51,379 nucleotides of DNA, from contig NW_019773615.1 of assembly GCF_001039355.2 (NCBI RefSeq), forward strand, positions 12,512 through 63,890, given 5' to 3'. Below the pieces are notes generated by a model. That model did no database searches. It was not told the DNA's origin and was given only the letters and a program-made list of their open reading frames with translations. Positions 24,156-35,608 of the stretch are shown here, piece after piece (within the stretch, counting starts at the first letter, position 1; each line of letters begins with the position of its first letter). This DNA is from Lingula anatina. Taxonomy: Eukaryota; Brachiopoda; Lingulata; Lingulida; Lingulidae. Position numbers and translations under genes: made by a program.

Positions 24156-24584
24156 TTGACAAAATTCAACAAAAAAATTGAAGATAATGTCGAGGCCGAA
24201 CTACATGTGATGTTACGACGACTGAGTGAGAAAGGGTTAACTGTAAATGCTAAAAAGTGCAAGTTTAATTGCAGAGAAATTTTGTTCTATGGACATGTGT
24301 TTTCCGCTGAAGGAATCGTGCTCGACCCAGGTAAAGTGAAATCACTGGTCAAAATGGCAAAACCAACAAATGTGTCTGAACTTCGTTCATTGTTAGGCAT
24401 GGCGCAATATTCCTCGAGATTTATAAACAACTTTGCAACTATTACGGAGCCACTGAAAAGACTTGCCCGTAAAGACATCGAATGGAACTGGACATCAGAA
24501 AAGGACAATGCATTTCAGGAACTGAAAACATTGCTCTCGCAAGCATTGACACTTGCATACTATGACGTGAAAAAAAAACGGTAG
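24156..24584 (+). pseudogene. Ty3/gypsy pol fragment (end of reverse transcriptase, start of RNase H)
   Basis: About 142 codons read as the C-terminal part of a gypsy reverse transcriptase: KKCKFN, FYGHVFSAEGI, LRSLLGMAQYSSRFI, then the connection to RNase H (WTSEKDNAFQELK). The catalytic YxDD region, gag, protease and integrase are absent; the fragment begins about 45 bp after the primer-binding site and stops at a TAG after a run of lysines. The element is therefore internally deleted and 3'-truncated. Repeat R resumes near 24595. Confidence 0.85.
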
Positions 24585-24594
24585 AAATTAATCT

Positions 24595-25043
24595 AGACTT
24601 TGCAAATCATTCCTAGTCTTTATTAGCAATTAACTGTGAAATCATGATCTCCTAACTGTTTTGGTTTAAGATGCTTTTTGTAAAAGCATTGATATGAGCT
24701 GAATTCTATAACTACTAGGAACAAATGAAGGAGTAACATGGTCCTCTTTAGTGAACTTTTTAAATTGTTCCTATATTTATTTATAGTGGTAACAACCATT
24801 TCTTGGAAGTAGGCTAACATCATATCCATCTTTCCATTGACTATACTTGAGTAATGTGTGACAAGGCATCAGCATTTCAAACTTACCCCCTGGCCTCATT
24901 ACAAAAAAAAAAAAAAAAAAAAGTTGGGTTCTCTGGCTCTTTGTTACCAACATTAAATGAACACATGCACACATCTTACGTTATCAGGAACAGTGTTACA
25001 GCAGTCTCATGGAACATCTAGACAACTTAACCCGAGAACTGAC
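24595..25043. repeat. Repeat R, copy 2, middle segment
   Basis: Continuation of repeat R between two gypsy inserts. It matches 17785-18565 after removal of one internal duplication (TAGCAATTAACTGTGA, ATCATGATCTCCT, ACACATGCACACATCTTAC). It ends at GAGAACTGACT, where the second insert begins. Confidence 0.7.
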
Positions 25044-25196
25044 TGTGCTATTCTTGTTATCAATCAGAACGCTAACGCACTGGAGGTTTACTTACACATA
25101 TGCACTCTACTTTATTACACTACACGTGGACACTTATAGTAAGCGTCTGGGTCACATGATATATGAATATTTATGAGGATACTACATCCCTCCTTT
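25044..25196 (-). mobile_element. 3' LTR of a minus-strand gypsy-type fragment
   Basis: Reverse complement of the LTR at 23969-24110, about 85-90% alike. On the minus strand it is preceded by a purine-rich AAAAAAAGGAGGGA, the expected polypurine tract, so this is the 3' LTR of the element carrying the integrase fragment at 26078-25731. Confidence 0.8.
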
Positions 25197-25730
25197 TTTT
25201 CAACAAATAAAAAAAACAAACATTTATATCTAAAATTACAACTATGACAATAAAGTTGTAGGTGAGTATTTTCCAAATTAAAGTTCCTTTCTTAAGTAAG
25301 TTCTTTTTTTTTTCCAATGTCCAATCGATGAGATGCACTGTTCTCAGTTTTTTTTTTTTTTTTTTTTTGTCCAATCGATGAGATGCACAGCTCTCTTTCC
25401 CTTCAAACAGAGTTCAAGTAAGTTAAACAGAGTTAAAGTATATTTTCCTTGCGGTGGATTATGAACACTATTGTCTCTCACTCTTTTTTTTTTTAAGTTA
25501 AAAATCAGAAATGCTCTACGACTACTTCAAAATAAACAATGAATTTATCAGTGTCTTTGAACAAACGCGTTTCCTTTCATAATGTTCTAAGTTAGATAAT
25601 CCTTTAAATAAGCAGGTGGTCTTCTACTCCTTTGAGACCTCCTTGGCGTGATGTTTTCCTCAACGTTTGAATGCTCTGGTGTCAATTGGTCCTCAACAAT
25701 GACAAAGTCATCATCAATATCGCTTTTAGA

Positions 25731-26078
25731 CTAGATATTAATGGATTTGGGAAGTCTCTTAAAGTGTGAAGAATTTCTGGTCAGACATGATCCATCTGGC
25801 TTTTGAGCGGTGATCATGGATCCGTTTGTTTTTGTTACTGATAAGGGTACTGGATCAAAGTTCGATGAGAGTTTGTTTTCCTTCTGTTGTTTGATTAAAA
25901 CAGGGTCGCCAGGTTTGATAGGTGGCGGTGCAGTTGCTCTATTTCTTTCATCTGCATATGTTTTCATTCTTCTCTTAGCATTCTCGTCTCTCTGTCTGAT
26001 TATTTTGTCATCATGGTGTTGATGATGCGTTCCTAAGGCAAGGTTTTTTTTCTTTGTGAAATGGGCCTGATCTTTCAT
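25731..26078 (-). pseudogene. Gypsy integrase C-terminal fragment
   Basis: About 115 codons resemble the end of gypsy-type integrase polyproteins: basic KRRMKTYADERNRA, then a PIKPGDPVLIKQ segment typical of the post-core C-terminal domain, then SxFKRLP near the stop. The zinc-binding and DDE core are absent. The first codons (beyond about 26042) already read into repeat R, so the true fragment is 25731-26042. With the LTR at 25044 it forms the 3' end of one minus-strand element. Confidence 0.75.
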
Positions 26079-26136
26079 ATTTTTTCATAATTTATTGTTT
26101 ACTATTCTCCTTGTTTACATGCCCTTATCTGTATCT

Positions 26137-26364
26137 AGGAGACCATTCCCACAGATATTTAGATCGATCCATCCCCCTGGGCAGTCTCACTAGATTGCTA
26201 TCAGCTTAATTGCCTTAAATGTCTGTCCCACCTACTAAAAGCTGTAAGGGGGTAATTAACTTTGGTGCACGCTCAGCTCCTGAAAGCTGACAGCAATTTA
26301 GCGCGAACCCCCAGGGAGTTTGGTCGATCCAGATGGATCGATCTTAATCTGTGGAAACCCAGTC
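26137..26364. mobile_element. Nonautonomous element with imperfect inverted ends
   Basis: The left end, CATTCCCACAGATATTTAG then ATCGATCCATC, is mirrored by GATGGATCGATCTTAA then TCTGTGGAAACCCAG. The interrupted site GTATCTAG...CTAGGTC is intact near 26510 (GTATCTAGGTCAATGC), so this is an insertion with CTAG or a shorter target duplication. Confidence 0.65.
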
Positions 26365-26399
26365 TAGGTCGGTGCTTACTCCAATGACAAAAGAGATAA

Positions 26400-27710
26400 G
26401 TTCTATTTTTATATTGTAGGTTAACCAGCTATCGGATAGCTTAGATTGTTAAATTGTTATAAGTTTGCCTAGTCTCCATGCTAACATACCATTATCTGTA
26501 TCTAGGTCAATGCTTACTCCAGTAAATAAGTACAAAAAGTATGATTGTTTATGTGGAGATTTTTTTGACAAGGTTCTATGGCTATTATGTGGGTTAACTA
26601 TACATAAAGCTGTTTAACTAGAGCCTATTATGGTAAAATTAACTACCTAGTAAAGTAAAAGTAAATTTAAGTTTGAACAGGACATTCTGTTTTCTTTCTA
26701 GAATGTACGTGTCTCTAAGACCATTTTACTTACCTTCTACCAGGCCCACTGATTGATTTTTCACTAAATCTTCCCAGATAATGTCTCTGGCTAAATATGG
26801 TCTTGAAATCTTCTAGCTGTAGCTGGTGGAAAATGTACCTGTAATATCTGCTGCCCTGGTAGAGGATACATTTTGTTTCCCTTGAATAGGTTTATTGAAC
26901 CAAATATCTCATTGTATATTTGGGCATTGTTGTGATCTCCAATAAAAACACATTGCAGTCTGTAAAAGAGTCTATGTAAAAATAGAACTTTTAAAGGTAG
27001 GGTTCCATTGTTATTACGTGAGTTTGCTATACAACTAGTAAGTAAACTGTGATTGATAAATGGAGGGGCTACCTACTAAACAATGTGGAAAGTTTGCAAA
27101 AAAAATTTGTTGCTGTAAATTGATTTTCACAAATTTGCACTGTGAACGTTCATTCTTTTGGAAGAGAGTTTGTGGCAGGCCAAAAAATGTTGCTCAGGGT
27201 CAGCCAGCAAAGAAATACTTCTACTATTAGCGGTTAATCAACTTGTTAATCAGCTTGGTCTCATCAACAATTTTCATTATTTAGCAATGAAACCAGTCTG
27301 TCAAATACTGAAATATACCCAGGAGACCTACCTGTGGTTGACCAATTTTTTCACTTCTTGGCCTAATAGCTTATAACCTCAGTGCTGGTAATCAAGGTGT
27401 CATCAAGATTATTTATTCTACAAAGAATTTTCAAAATTTTCTCAAGGTTGAATGAATTTAATAAAACAAAGTTATGGTGAATGCAAAATAATGATGTAGC
27501 TTGCCATTGAATTCTTCTTTATTTGTTGTTTGTGAAACTTCTCATGTCTTGCATCTGTGCAGAACAAAAACATGCTGATAATCCCTAAAATTGTCTCACA
27601 AAAGACATTAAGGAGACATCCTAGAAGTTTAAGATAATAGCCTTTAATGGCTACATGCATTCTACATGCATTTCAACATAAAATCTTAATATCTCAATAT
27701 TTTTTTTCAG
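26400..27710. other. Intron sequence before the copy B body
   Basis: About 26730-27710 is collinear with 1190-2175. This is the remaining part of the old COPB1 intron. No exon is seen. Confidence 0.6.
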
Positions 27711-30700
27711 AAACTTTGACTTTTTGATCCCTGATGCTCCAGAGTTAATTGCCAATTTCTTGGAGGGTGAACAAGATGCATCTTGCAAGAGAAATGCCTT
27801 TATGATGCTGATACATGTTGACCAGGTACTTGGAAATCACTGTCTGTTATATTTCATAAGACCTTGATCAATCTATCATACTTTTGATTCAGGCTTTGCT
27901 AAACTTTGTTTAATACTTGTTTTTAACAAATGTGAATCTATGGCTTTCACAAAATATTAGCCAAATTACCTTTGGAGTGTGTTATTAATTAATATCAAAT
28001 GATACTTATTACATGTAAATTGATTTTGAACATGCCTTGGATGTTTGTAATATATAATGTCTGTTATAAGAATTTGAAGACTTGCAATTGAATATTTTCT
28101 CAGGAGCGTGCTCTGTCCTACCTTGTAAACTGTGACATCATTTGGAGACATTCTCCAGTTGGTTTTAGTGGAACTTATCTACAAGGTAATAAACTGTGAC
28201 TCTCGAGTTTTAGTTGGGAAGTGTGAAAAATTATGTATATTTTTCTATTAAAGAATTTAACAGTGCCCTTCCAACCCCCATCCCCCCAGTTTCAAGGTGT
28301 ATCATTCTCATTCTCATTAACGCTCATTCTCTTAATGTGTTAGGTGTGCCATGCCAATCCATCTGAGAGATCCCGCTTTATTCACTGTATTTACAATCTA
28401 CTGAATTCCTCCAGTCCAGCTGTGAGGTATGAGGTGGCCGGCACCTTGGTCACTCTATCCAGTGCTCCAACAGCAATCAAAGTGAGTAGAGGAATAAACC
28501 TATTGAATAAGACAGGTTTGTAGTGATGAAAGCTAAGCTTTAAATATGTAAGAACATCACTGGTTGACAAAATTACATGAGAAATAGGTTTAGTATTTTT
28601 TGGTGAGTTACCTGTAGTTCTTATCTTTGCACTGACAGAATGTTTCCCATTTCGAATTTATAATGCTTGCAAGCAAGGGCCAAGGACCAGAACAATTTTT
28701 CTTAAAAGCCTCTTTCCAGTGTTGGAGGCTTACTGTAAGCTGGTGACTCTATAGACGTTACCACTTAATATTGGAATAATAATAATTTCCTATTATTTAA
28801 GGCTGCTGACAGCTGTTACATTGAACTTATTGTGAAGGAGATTGGCAACAATGTGAAGCTTATTGTGTTGGACAGGTTGTTTGCCTTGAAAGAGGTACCA
28901 TCACATGAGAAAGTGCTGCAGGTGAGTGTGAAACTGTACCTGTAAACGGTATATTTTATAACATGATTAGTATAATCTCTCTGTAAGCCACAAAGGTAGT
29001 CAGTAAAAGTTATTATACAAGTTTTAAGTAAGAGGAATATTGATGAAACTTTTATACCTCTTTTGTAGTCTACTGGCCAAATTCTCTCTCTCTTTCCTAG
29101 GAAATTGTACTTGTTCTGTATGCCAAATTTTATGTGTATCAGAAGTAGTAAGGGTAAATTATGTTATCATGGAAGTTATGTTTTGTTTTAATAGGAACTT
29201 GTAATGGACATCTTAAGAGTGCTGTCAGCTCCTGATCTTGAAGTACACAGAAAGACTCTGGGGTTATCACTGGACCTTATCACATCAAGGAATGTGGAAG
29301 AGGTACCTATTTATTGGAGGAACTTTGATTTTGAATTAAAAAAATTTACAATGAAATTTAAACTTATGATTAATTTTGGTCATTGGAAACTTTAGATATC
29401 GTGATGAACAAGAGATTAAAAAAAGAAATGGCCAATTTTATGCAGTCCCGTGGTTTATCTGACTTGAGTAGTTGTATTTTAAAGTGGAACAGCTTTAGGC
29501 TTCATTCACATGCAATGTCTATTTTCTAAATTCTATTTTCTATTTGCGGTATGTCTTATGATCACGGTCTGTGCCCCGAATATCCCGCCGCATATAATTA
29601 CTGGCAGCGCGAGCCAGTTACTATAAGTTACTATAAGTAACTGGCTCGCGCTGCCAGTAATTACGCGGCGGGATATTCAGTGCACAGACCGTGATCATAG
29701 TGCGAATAGAAAATAGAATTTAGAAAATAGACATTGCATGTGAACGAAGCCTTACAGTGCATGCAACTTCATAATCAGAAGGTAATCCCTTCTATCTTTC
29801 CTGTCAGATGGTTCTGGTTCTGAAGAAGGAAGTGGTGAAGACTAACAACACAGTTGAGCAGGAGGACACTGGCAAGTACCGCCAGCTATTAGTCCGTACC
29901 CTCCACCAGTGCTGTGTGAGGTTCCCTGATGTGGCCCAGACTGTTATACCAGTGGTATGTACTATTGTGGCAGGAGGTCTGAAAGATCTTTTCACAATTA
30001 AACTGACATAGACAGAAAAAAGTCTATAACATAATCAACAAAGAGATTGCACAGGGACCCATGTCATAAAATAAAAGATGATAGTAATATATGATACTAT
30101 ATTCCAAGTACTTAATTTGGCCTTTCTTGGAGATCAGTTAATCTTTTAGTGTCAGGTCAAGGTGTATCAGTCTGCTCCATTTAATGTCAGACGTTACACT
30201 GTAGCTAAAATCTTGGAAAAAAGAAAAAAATAGTATGTGAACATGAAAATAATTGACATGCATTTTGTATATATTACAGTTGATGGAGTTTTTGAATGAT
30301 GCTAATGAACTGGCTGCTTTGAATGTGTTGGTGTTTGTGCGTGAAGCCATGCAGAGATTTGCACCCTCTTGTGGTCAATAAGATGCTGGAAGTTTTCTCA
30401 TCAATTAAGTCTATCAAGTATGTAATTGCTTAAACTAGGCCTTAAGCATCATTATATTATTTATTATTTTAAGTTCATTGGCACTTTTTTCAGATTCCAA
30501 TTGTTGATGATGAAATAACAAAGGCTGTAGGAGAAACTAAGGAAGATGGTTAGTTGTGTTAATAATTTTAGATAAATTTCACTAAAAATCTAGTTGCATA
30601 CAAAATGGACTTCGAGATATGGATGTGTAAAAAGGTGTCTCAACGTTGTTTCAAAGTGCAGAATAGCTAGGAATTTCTTCAAATGTGCTGTTAATCATTT

Positions 30701-33700
30701 AATCCAGAATCCCAGGTGGCCCAGACTGGCACAGTGCAGAAGTTGGTGACAGAGCTTGGGACTTATGCCACTCAGAGTGCATTTAGTACTGTCTCTGCTA
30801 CCAAGGGGGCAGAGGAGAGGTAAGACCTTTTTACATACGTATACAGATCTCTCATCAGAACTTTCTTCTATATAGAATATTTTACACTATGGAATGATAT
30901 TTGAAGTGTGCAGTTTTGTACAAACAGTCTATATTATAGCTATGTAAATTTTATTGGGCTGAAACATAACTGAATACTTCCACTGTATGTTTTTAGAAAT
31001 CAATATTATCATCATGCAAGCTGGTATTGCACTGACCTCCTGTAGTATATTGGAATCTTGTGTTTCAGCATACTGATGTACACAATCAAAAAATGTTTCA
31101 CTTACAGTAAATGAAATTACAATTGTTCAAATAACTTTGAATTTACATTCAGTCCTATGCTTAAGTGAACTGTAGTCAGTTTACCATTGGCCTTACTGTA
31201 TGCCTTACTGTAAGCATGAACTTTCCATTCATTACTTAAGCTGTGGCATGCTAAATCAGAATTATGTGATAATTAACATTTACTCCTGCCCATGATATGC
31301 TCTTCTCTGCCGTGTTCAGCTAAATGCTATTTACTCCAATACCAGGCCACCATTGAGGAAATGGCTGATAGAGGGGGACTTCTTTAATGGTGCTGCTCTG
31401 GCCAACATCCTCACTAAGCTTGCTTTGAGATACACCCAGGTTGTCACAGAACCGAGGAGACAAAATGTAAGAATTCTGGAGTAATCTTTAACTTAATGTT
31501 CTAAGAAATGTTATAAAATCAAAAATAAATTTGAATAGCATGTGCTGTATATTAGTTTTTTCCTTGTTTTCCAAAGTAAACTGATAAAATGGAGAACTTG
31601 TCCTAATGAGAGTTTTCAAAAGTTGAGGTATTTTGTATTTGAGTGTGTGAGAGTTTTATCATTATTGTCTAAGTTGCAGACTGAATTCATGACTGTTTAT
31701 CTCTGTTTTGTTTTTATTTTCCAGTCATTTGTAGCAGAGTGCATGCTGATTATGTCTACTATTATACACTTGGGGAAATCTGGCCTTTCTACACTGGTAA
31801 GACCATATGTTCTATAAAAATGTCATGCATTTTATATTATCTACTGTAGAAAAAAAAAAAAAAACATTTGAGAATATTCTGCACATGAGAATTGCTAATC
31901 TATTTATTATGTTGTAGTAACTGCAATTTTAGGCTAATTCTAATTGAACACATCAACAAGCATTGGATTGGCATCCAGTTTTGAGAGGCTTTTTGTTTGA
32001 AATTACATTTTGCAGTGTTCATTGTAGCTGAATATGTTTTCTACATTTAAGCCCATCAATGATGATGCCCTGGATCGCATTGCCCTGTGTTTGAAAGTGC
32101 TTTCTGAGAGATCCCCCAAGATGTACGAGATCTTCAACCAGCTGTGCAGAGAATCCTTGTCAGGCATGCTGGCTGCCAAGGCAGAAGATGAGAGGCTCAC
32201 ACAAAAGGTACTGTAATGTTTTCCTCCAGTAAGAAGGACCAAGGCTCTATAACTAGTGTATCTAGTAAATGTTTCAAGTGCTATGAATCCTGAGTGATAA
32301 TTTTTATCATGTTTTATCATATTTGAAGATTTAAGGCTAGTTGATTTATGCTATAAATGTTTTATTTAAACATTTTCTAATCATTTAAAGAAAATGACAG
32401 ATTGTCCCAATTTCTAGACCTTCTATTGCAATATTTTCATTTCTAGGCATCTGAATCTAAAACTGAAGATTCAAGCTGATGATCCAATCAGCTTCATTCA
32501 GTTGGCTGCTAAGAATGAATTTGGAACCACAGAGGTATACCTATCCTTTTACAATCCATTAACTTAATACTATATGCCAGGAGAAATAGTCAGTATCTGA
32601 ATAATAATAGCCTAGTTTTGTCTGCATAGATTGATTATCACATTTGTGTAAAATACTAAGATAACAAATACATAGTGAAATCTGTTTAACAAGTTTCTTA
32701 TCCTCATTAACTAGTTTTTGTTGAAAAAATTTTAGAATATGTTTGAGCTGACCATGTCCCAGGCCTTAGGCACTGTACCTGGAAAGAAAGAACTATTGTC
32801 ATCAAAATTGAACAAGGTAAGATTTGAAAAATTTGTTTGTTATTGATTTTTAACTGGGTTTTTTTTTCTCATATAATTTTGCAAAGAATTTTTATTTTAC
32901 TTATGAAAATACCTCACTTTCTCATAGTATTGAATCAGAGATAATTTATTGTGGATTTCAGCAGAGGGGAAATTCATTATCAGGGTTGTGCGGAATGTTG
33001 TTATTATTACAAGACAATAAAATAAATATAAAATATATATAAAATATAAATAAATATAAAAAAGAGAATAATATCATTTCTTGTCATATGCTTTAGGTGA
33101 CCCAGTTGACAGGATTCTCTGAACCAGTGTATGCTGACATAGTGTTAGATGTCCTCATTGTCAACCAGACTTCTGACACTCTCCAGAATCTGACACTGGA
33201 ACTGGCAACACTTAGTAGGAGGCACATTTCCACTTTTGTCATACTTTGTGACACTTACACATGTTGTTGAGCGGTGTGTTTTTAAATTGGAACTGGCAAC
33301 ACTTGATAAGGTGTCTTATTAGTGTTCAGTGATGTTCTAGGTCTTTGGATGTTTTTGCTGTGTTGTAATAGGTATATACTAGTGCATTGGTTTGTTAGCT
33401 GTTAGCTACTCTTGTGCACACTTCATAATAAAGTTTAAAGTAAGTCTTTTTAATATATGTTTACCAGTAGGTTTTCATATTTATCGAAGGAATAGAAATC
33501 CTTCATTTGCACAGCACTCAATACTGCTTTTTTTTCAACTTAAATTTACTCTTCCTTTTTTCCTTATAATATACAAACGTTGTGGCATATTTGTTCCATT
33601 GTCCAGCTGTAGCCAGCTAAACCCCTGTACCATCAGCATATTAATAGATATTAGAATGTTTTAAAACTTGCACTTTTAGGCATATGTATAGTGAATGTTT

Positions 33701-35526
33701 TTTTTTCCATTTGTAGAAATGATTCAGACTTACATGGCACTTCTCCAACTATAATTTAAAACTATTTTAAATTTCTGAAAGAAAAAAGAAAAAAAAAAAA
33801 AAAAAAGAATAACTCATCACCTTAATTAGTGCTCCTTGATATTTATGCATTCCCATGATAGCTTATTGAACAATGATGCATGTTAAACATACTGGAATTA
33901 TTTTGGATTTGAATAGATCCTTAATGAATACCATTTTTGCCCAAATTGAATGGATTTCTTTTGATGGGAGCAAACTTTTTGCCATCTCCTGTTCTAGTAT
34001 CTACCAATTGACTTTGCTATTTAATTATGCTAAAACATTTATTTGATTCAGGCGATCTTAAACTGGTTGAAAAACCACAGCCGGTGACTATGGGTGCACA
34101 TGATTTTTGCAACATCTAGGCCAATGTTAAAGTAGCCTCCACTGAAAATGGAATCATCTTTGGAAACATTGGTAAGTATGCCAGAAATCATTTATGTATT
34201 CAGATTTGACTTATAATCTGTAGATGACTTAAATGATAATTTTCCTAACATAGAATATGATGTGAGTGGAGCAGCCAGTGACTGCAACTGTGTAGTGCTG
34301 AATGACATCCATATAGACATTATGGACTACATATAGTGCCTGCCTCGTGCACAGACACAGAATACAGACAGATGTGGGCTGAGTTTGAGTGGGAAAACAA
34401 AGTCAGCGTCAACACTAATATATCTGATTTGAAAGAGTATCTGGAACACTTGATCAGCTCAACCAACATGAAATGTCTCACACCTGAAAAGGTAAACTTG
34501 GGCTTCAAAATATCATGTACTTCAGGAAATTGGTAAATCCTGTTTGTTTGCAGGTAAAGGTTGGTATGTGGTATTATGAAACCGTATATTGTAGTAAGTG
34601 GGTGGCAGTTTGTTTTCACTGATATTGCTGTCATCATTTTAAGTAATGACATTATGCATATTGACTGCAAACCCCCAAAATTGATTTATATTTGTTACAT
34701 TTTTTTCTGTCCTTGGCTTAATTCAACATAATAGTTATAGACAATGATTTTATTATTACTCCCAGTAAAAATGCCATGTTAGTAATTCATTGTATAAAAA
34801 GCATTAACTTTGTTAATGCAGCATGCTTGAATAGAAACTAAAACTTCTGAAGTCTTTCACCAAGAACTATTTCACCTTTATGATAGCAATTTTAACATGT
34901 ACAGTATTCATTTTTTTATTTTCAAGTGAAAATGAAAACACTTATCCCTGTTGATACAATTTCATCTTTCATCTCCCCATGTACCAAGTGTTTGAGTAAA
35001 TGAGATCATGGCCATAGGCAGAGTCGAACTTCTCATTGCAATTACAGTAATTGAAGTTGATTAAAACAATTGGATACAATCCTTGTTTCTTGCAGGCTTT
35101 GGATGGAGAGTGTGGTTTCATGGCTGCTAATATGTATGCTAAATCTATATTTGGAGAGAGTGCACTTGCCAACATCAGTGTTGAGAAACCAGCTCAGCCT
35201 GATGCCCCAGTGACTGGACACATACGAATCAGAGCAAAAAGTCAGGTAAATATATGAAGAACAATTAGAAACCTTTTTCATATTTTCAATGCCCTTTTTG
35301 GCATTTCGTTTGTTGAAAATCAAGTGTTTTAAGTAAAAGTTCCAGCCAGTTACATTACCGGATATATGAATTTATATCTTAGTTACACATTTTGTTTAAA
35401 AAAAATCATATGCACTGATTTCTTTTCATTTGCAGGGTATGGCATTGAGGAGATTAGGCATTGAGGAGATTAGGAGATAAAATCAACCTTTCACAGAAAA
35501 AGCAGCTCAAACCTCAAGGGATGTAG
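27711..35526 (+). pseudogene. COPB1: COPB1 copy B body, unprocessed pseudogene
   Basis: Nineteen of the 20 exons of copy A are present in order with their introns: 27711-27825, 28104-28185, 28344-28481, 28802-28921, 29195-29302, 29808-29954, 30280-30417, 30494-30548, 30708-30819, 31346-31466, 31725-31796, 32052-32207, 32447-32534, 32736-32816, 33097-33214, 34052-34171, 34254-34491, 35096-35245, 35436-35526. The [13 protein letters not shown] exon is deleted. Lesions: 11-bp deletion in the second exon, 8-bp deletion near 30360, 2-bp deletion near 32467, in-frame losses of 9 bp and 27 bp, stop TAG at 34117, a 2-bp insertion making TAG at 34334, and a 16-bp tandem repeat in the last exon leading to TAA at 35478. 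Retained introns show gene duplication, not retroposition. Several exons remain unchanged, so decay is fairly recent. Confidence 0.95.
29498..29751. mobile_element. Palindromic Harbinger-type MITE with TTA duplication
   Basis: The 254-bp element is almost one palindrome: GGCTTCATTCACATGCAATG at the left end and its near-exact reverse complement at the right, arms matching over about 120 bp. TTA flanks it (29495-29497, 29752-29754). Copy A has the clean empty site with one TTA (AGCTTTACAGTGC near 4558). The 3-bp TTA duplication points to the PIF/Harbinger superfamily. Confidence 0.92.
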
Positions 35527-35602
35527 AGTAAGATTGAACTGGAAATTTAGCTCTTGATAGACTTTGCTACTGAAACCTGATAACATGCATTATCTTCAGT
35601 TT

Positions 35603-35608
35603 AATAAA
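35603..35608 (+). promoter_or_regulatory. Polyadenylation signal retained in COPB1 copy B
   Basis: AATAAA in the position of that at 11311. Confidence 0.6.
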
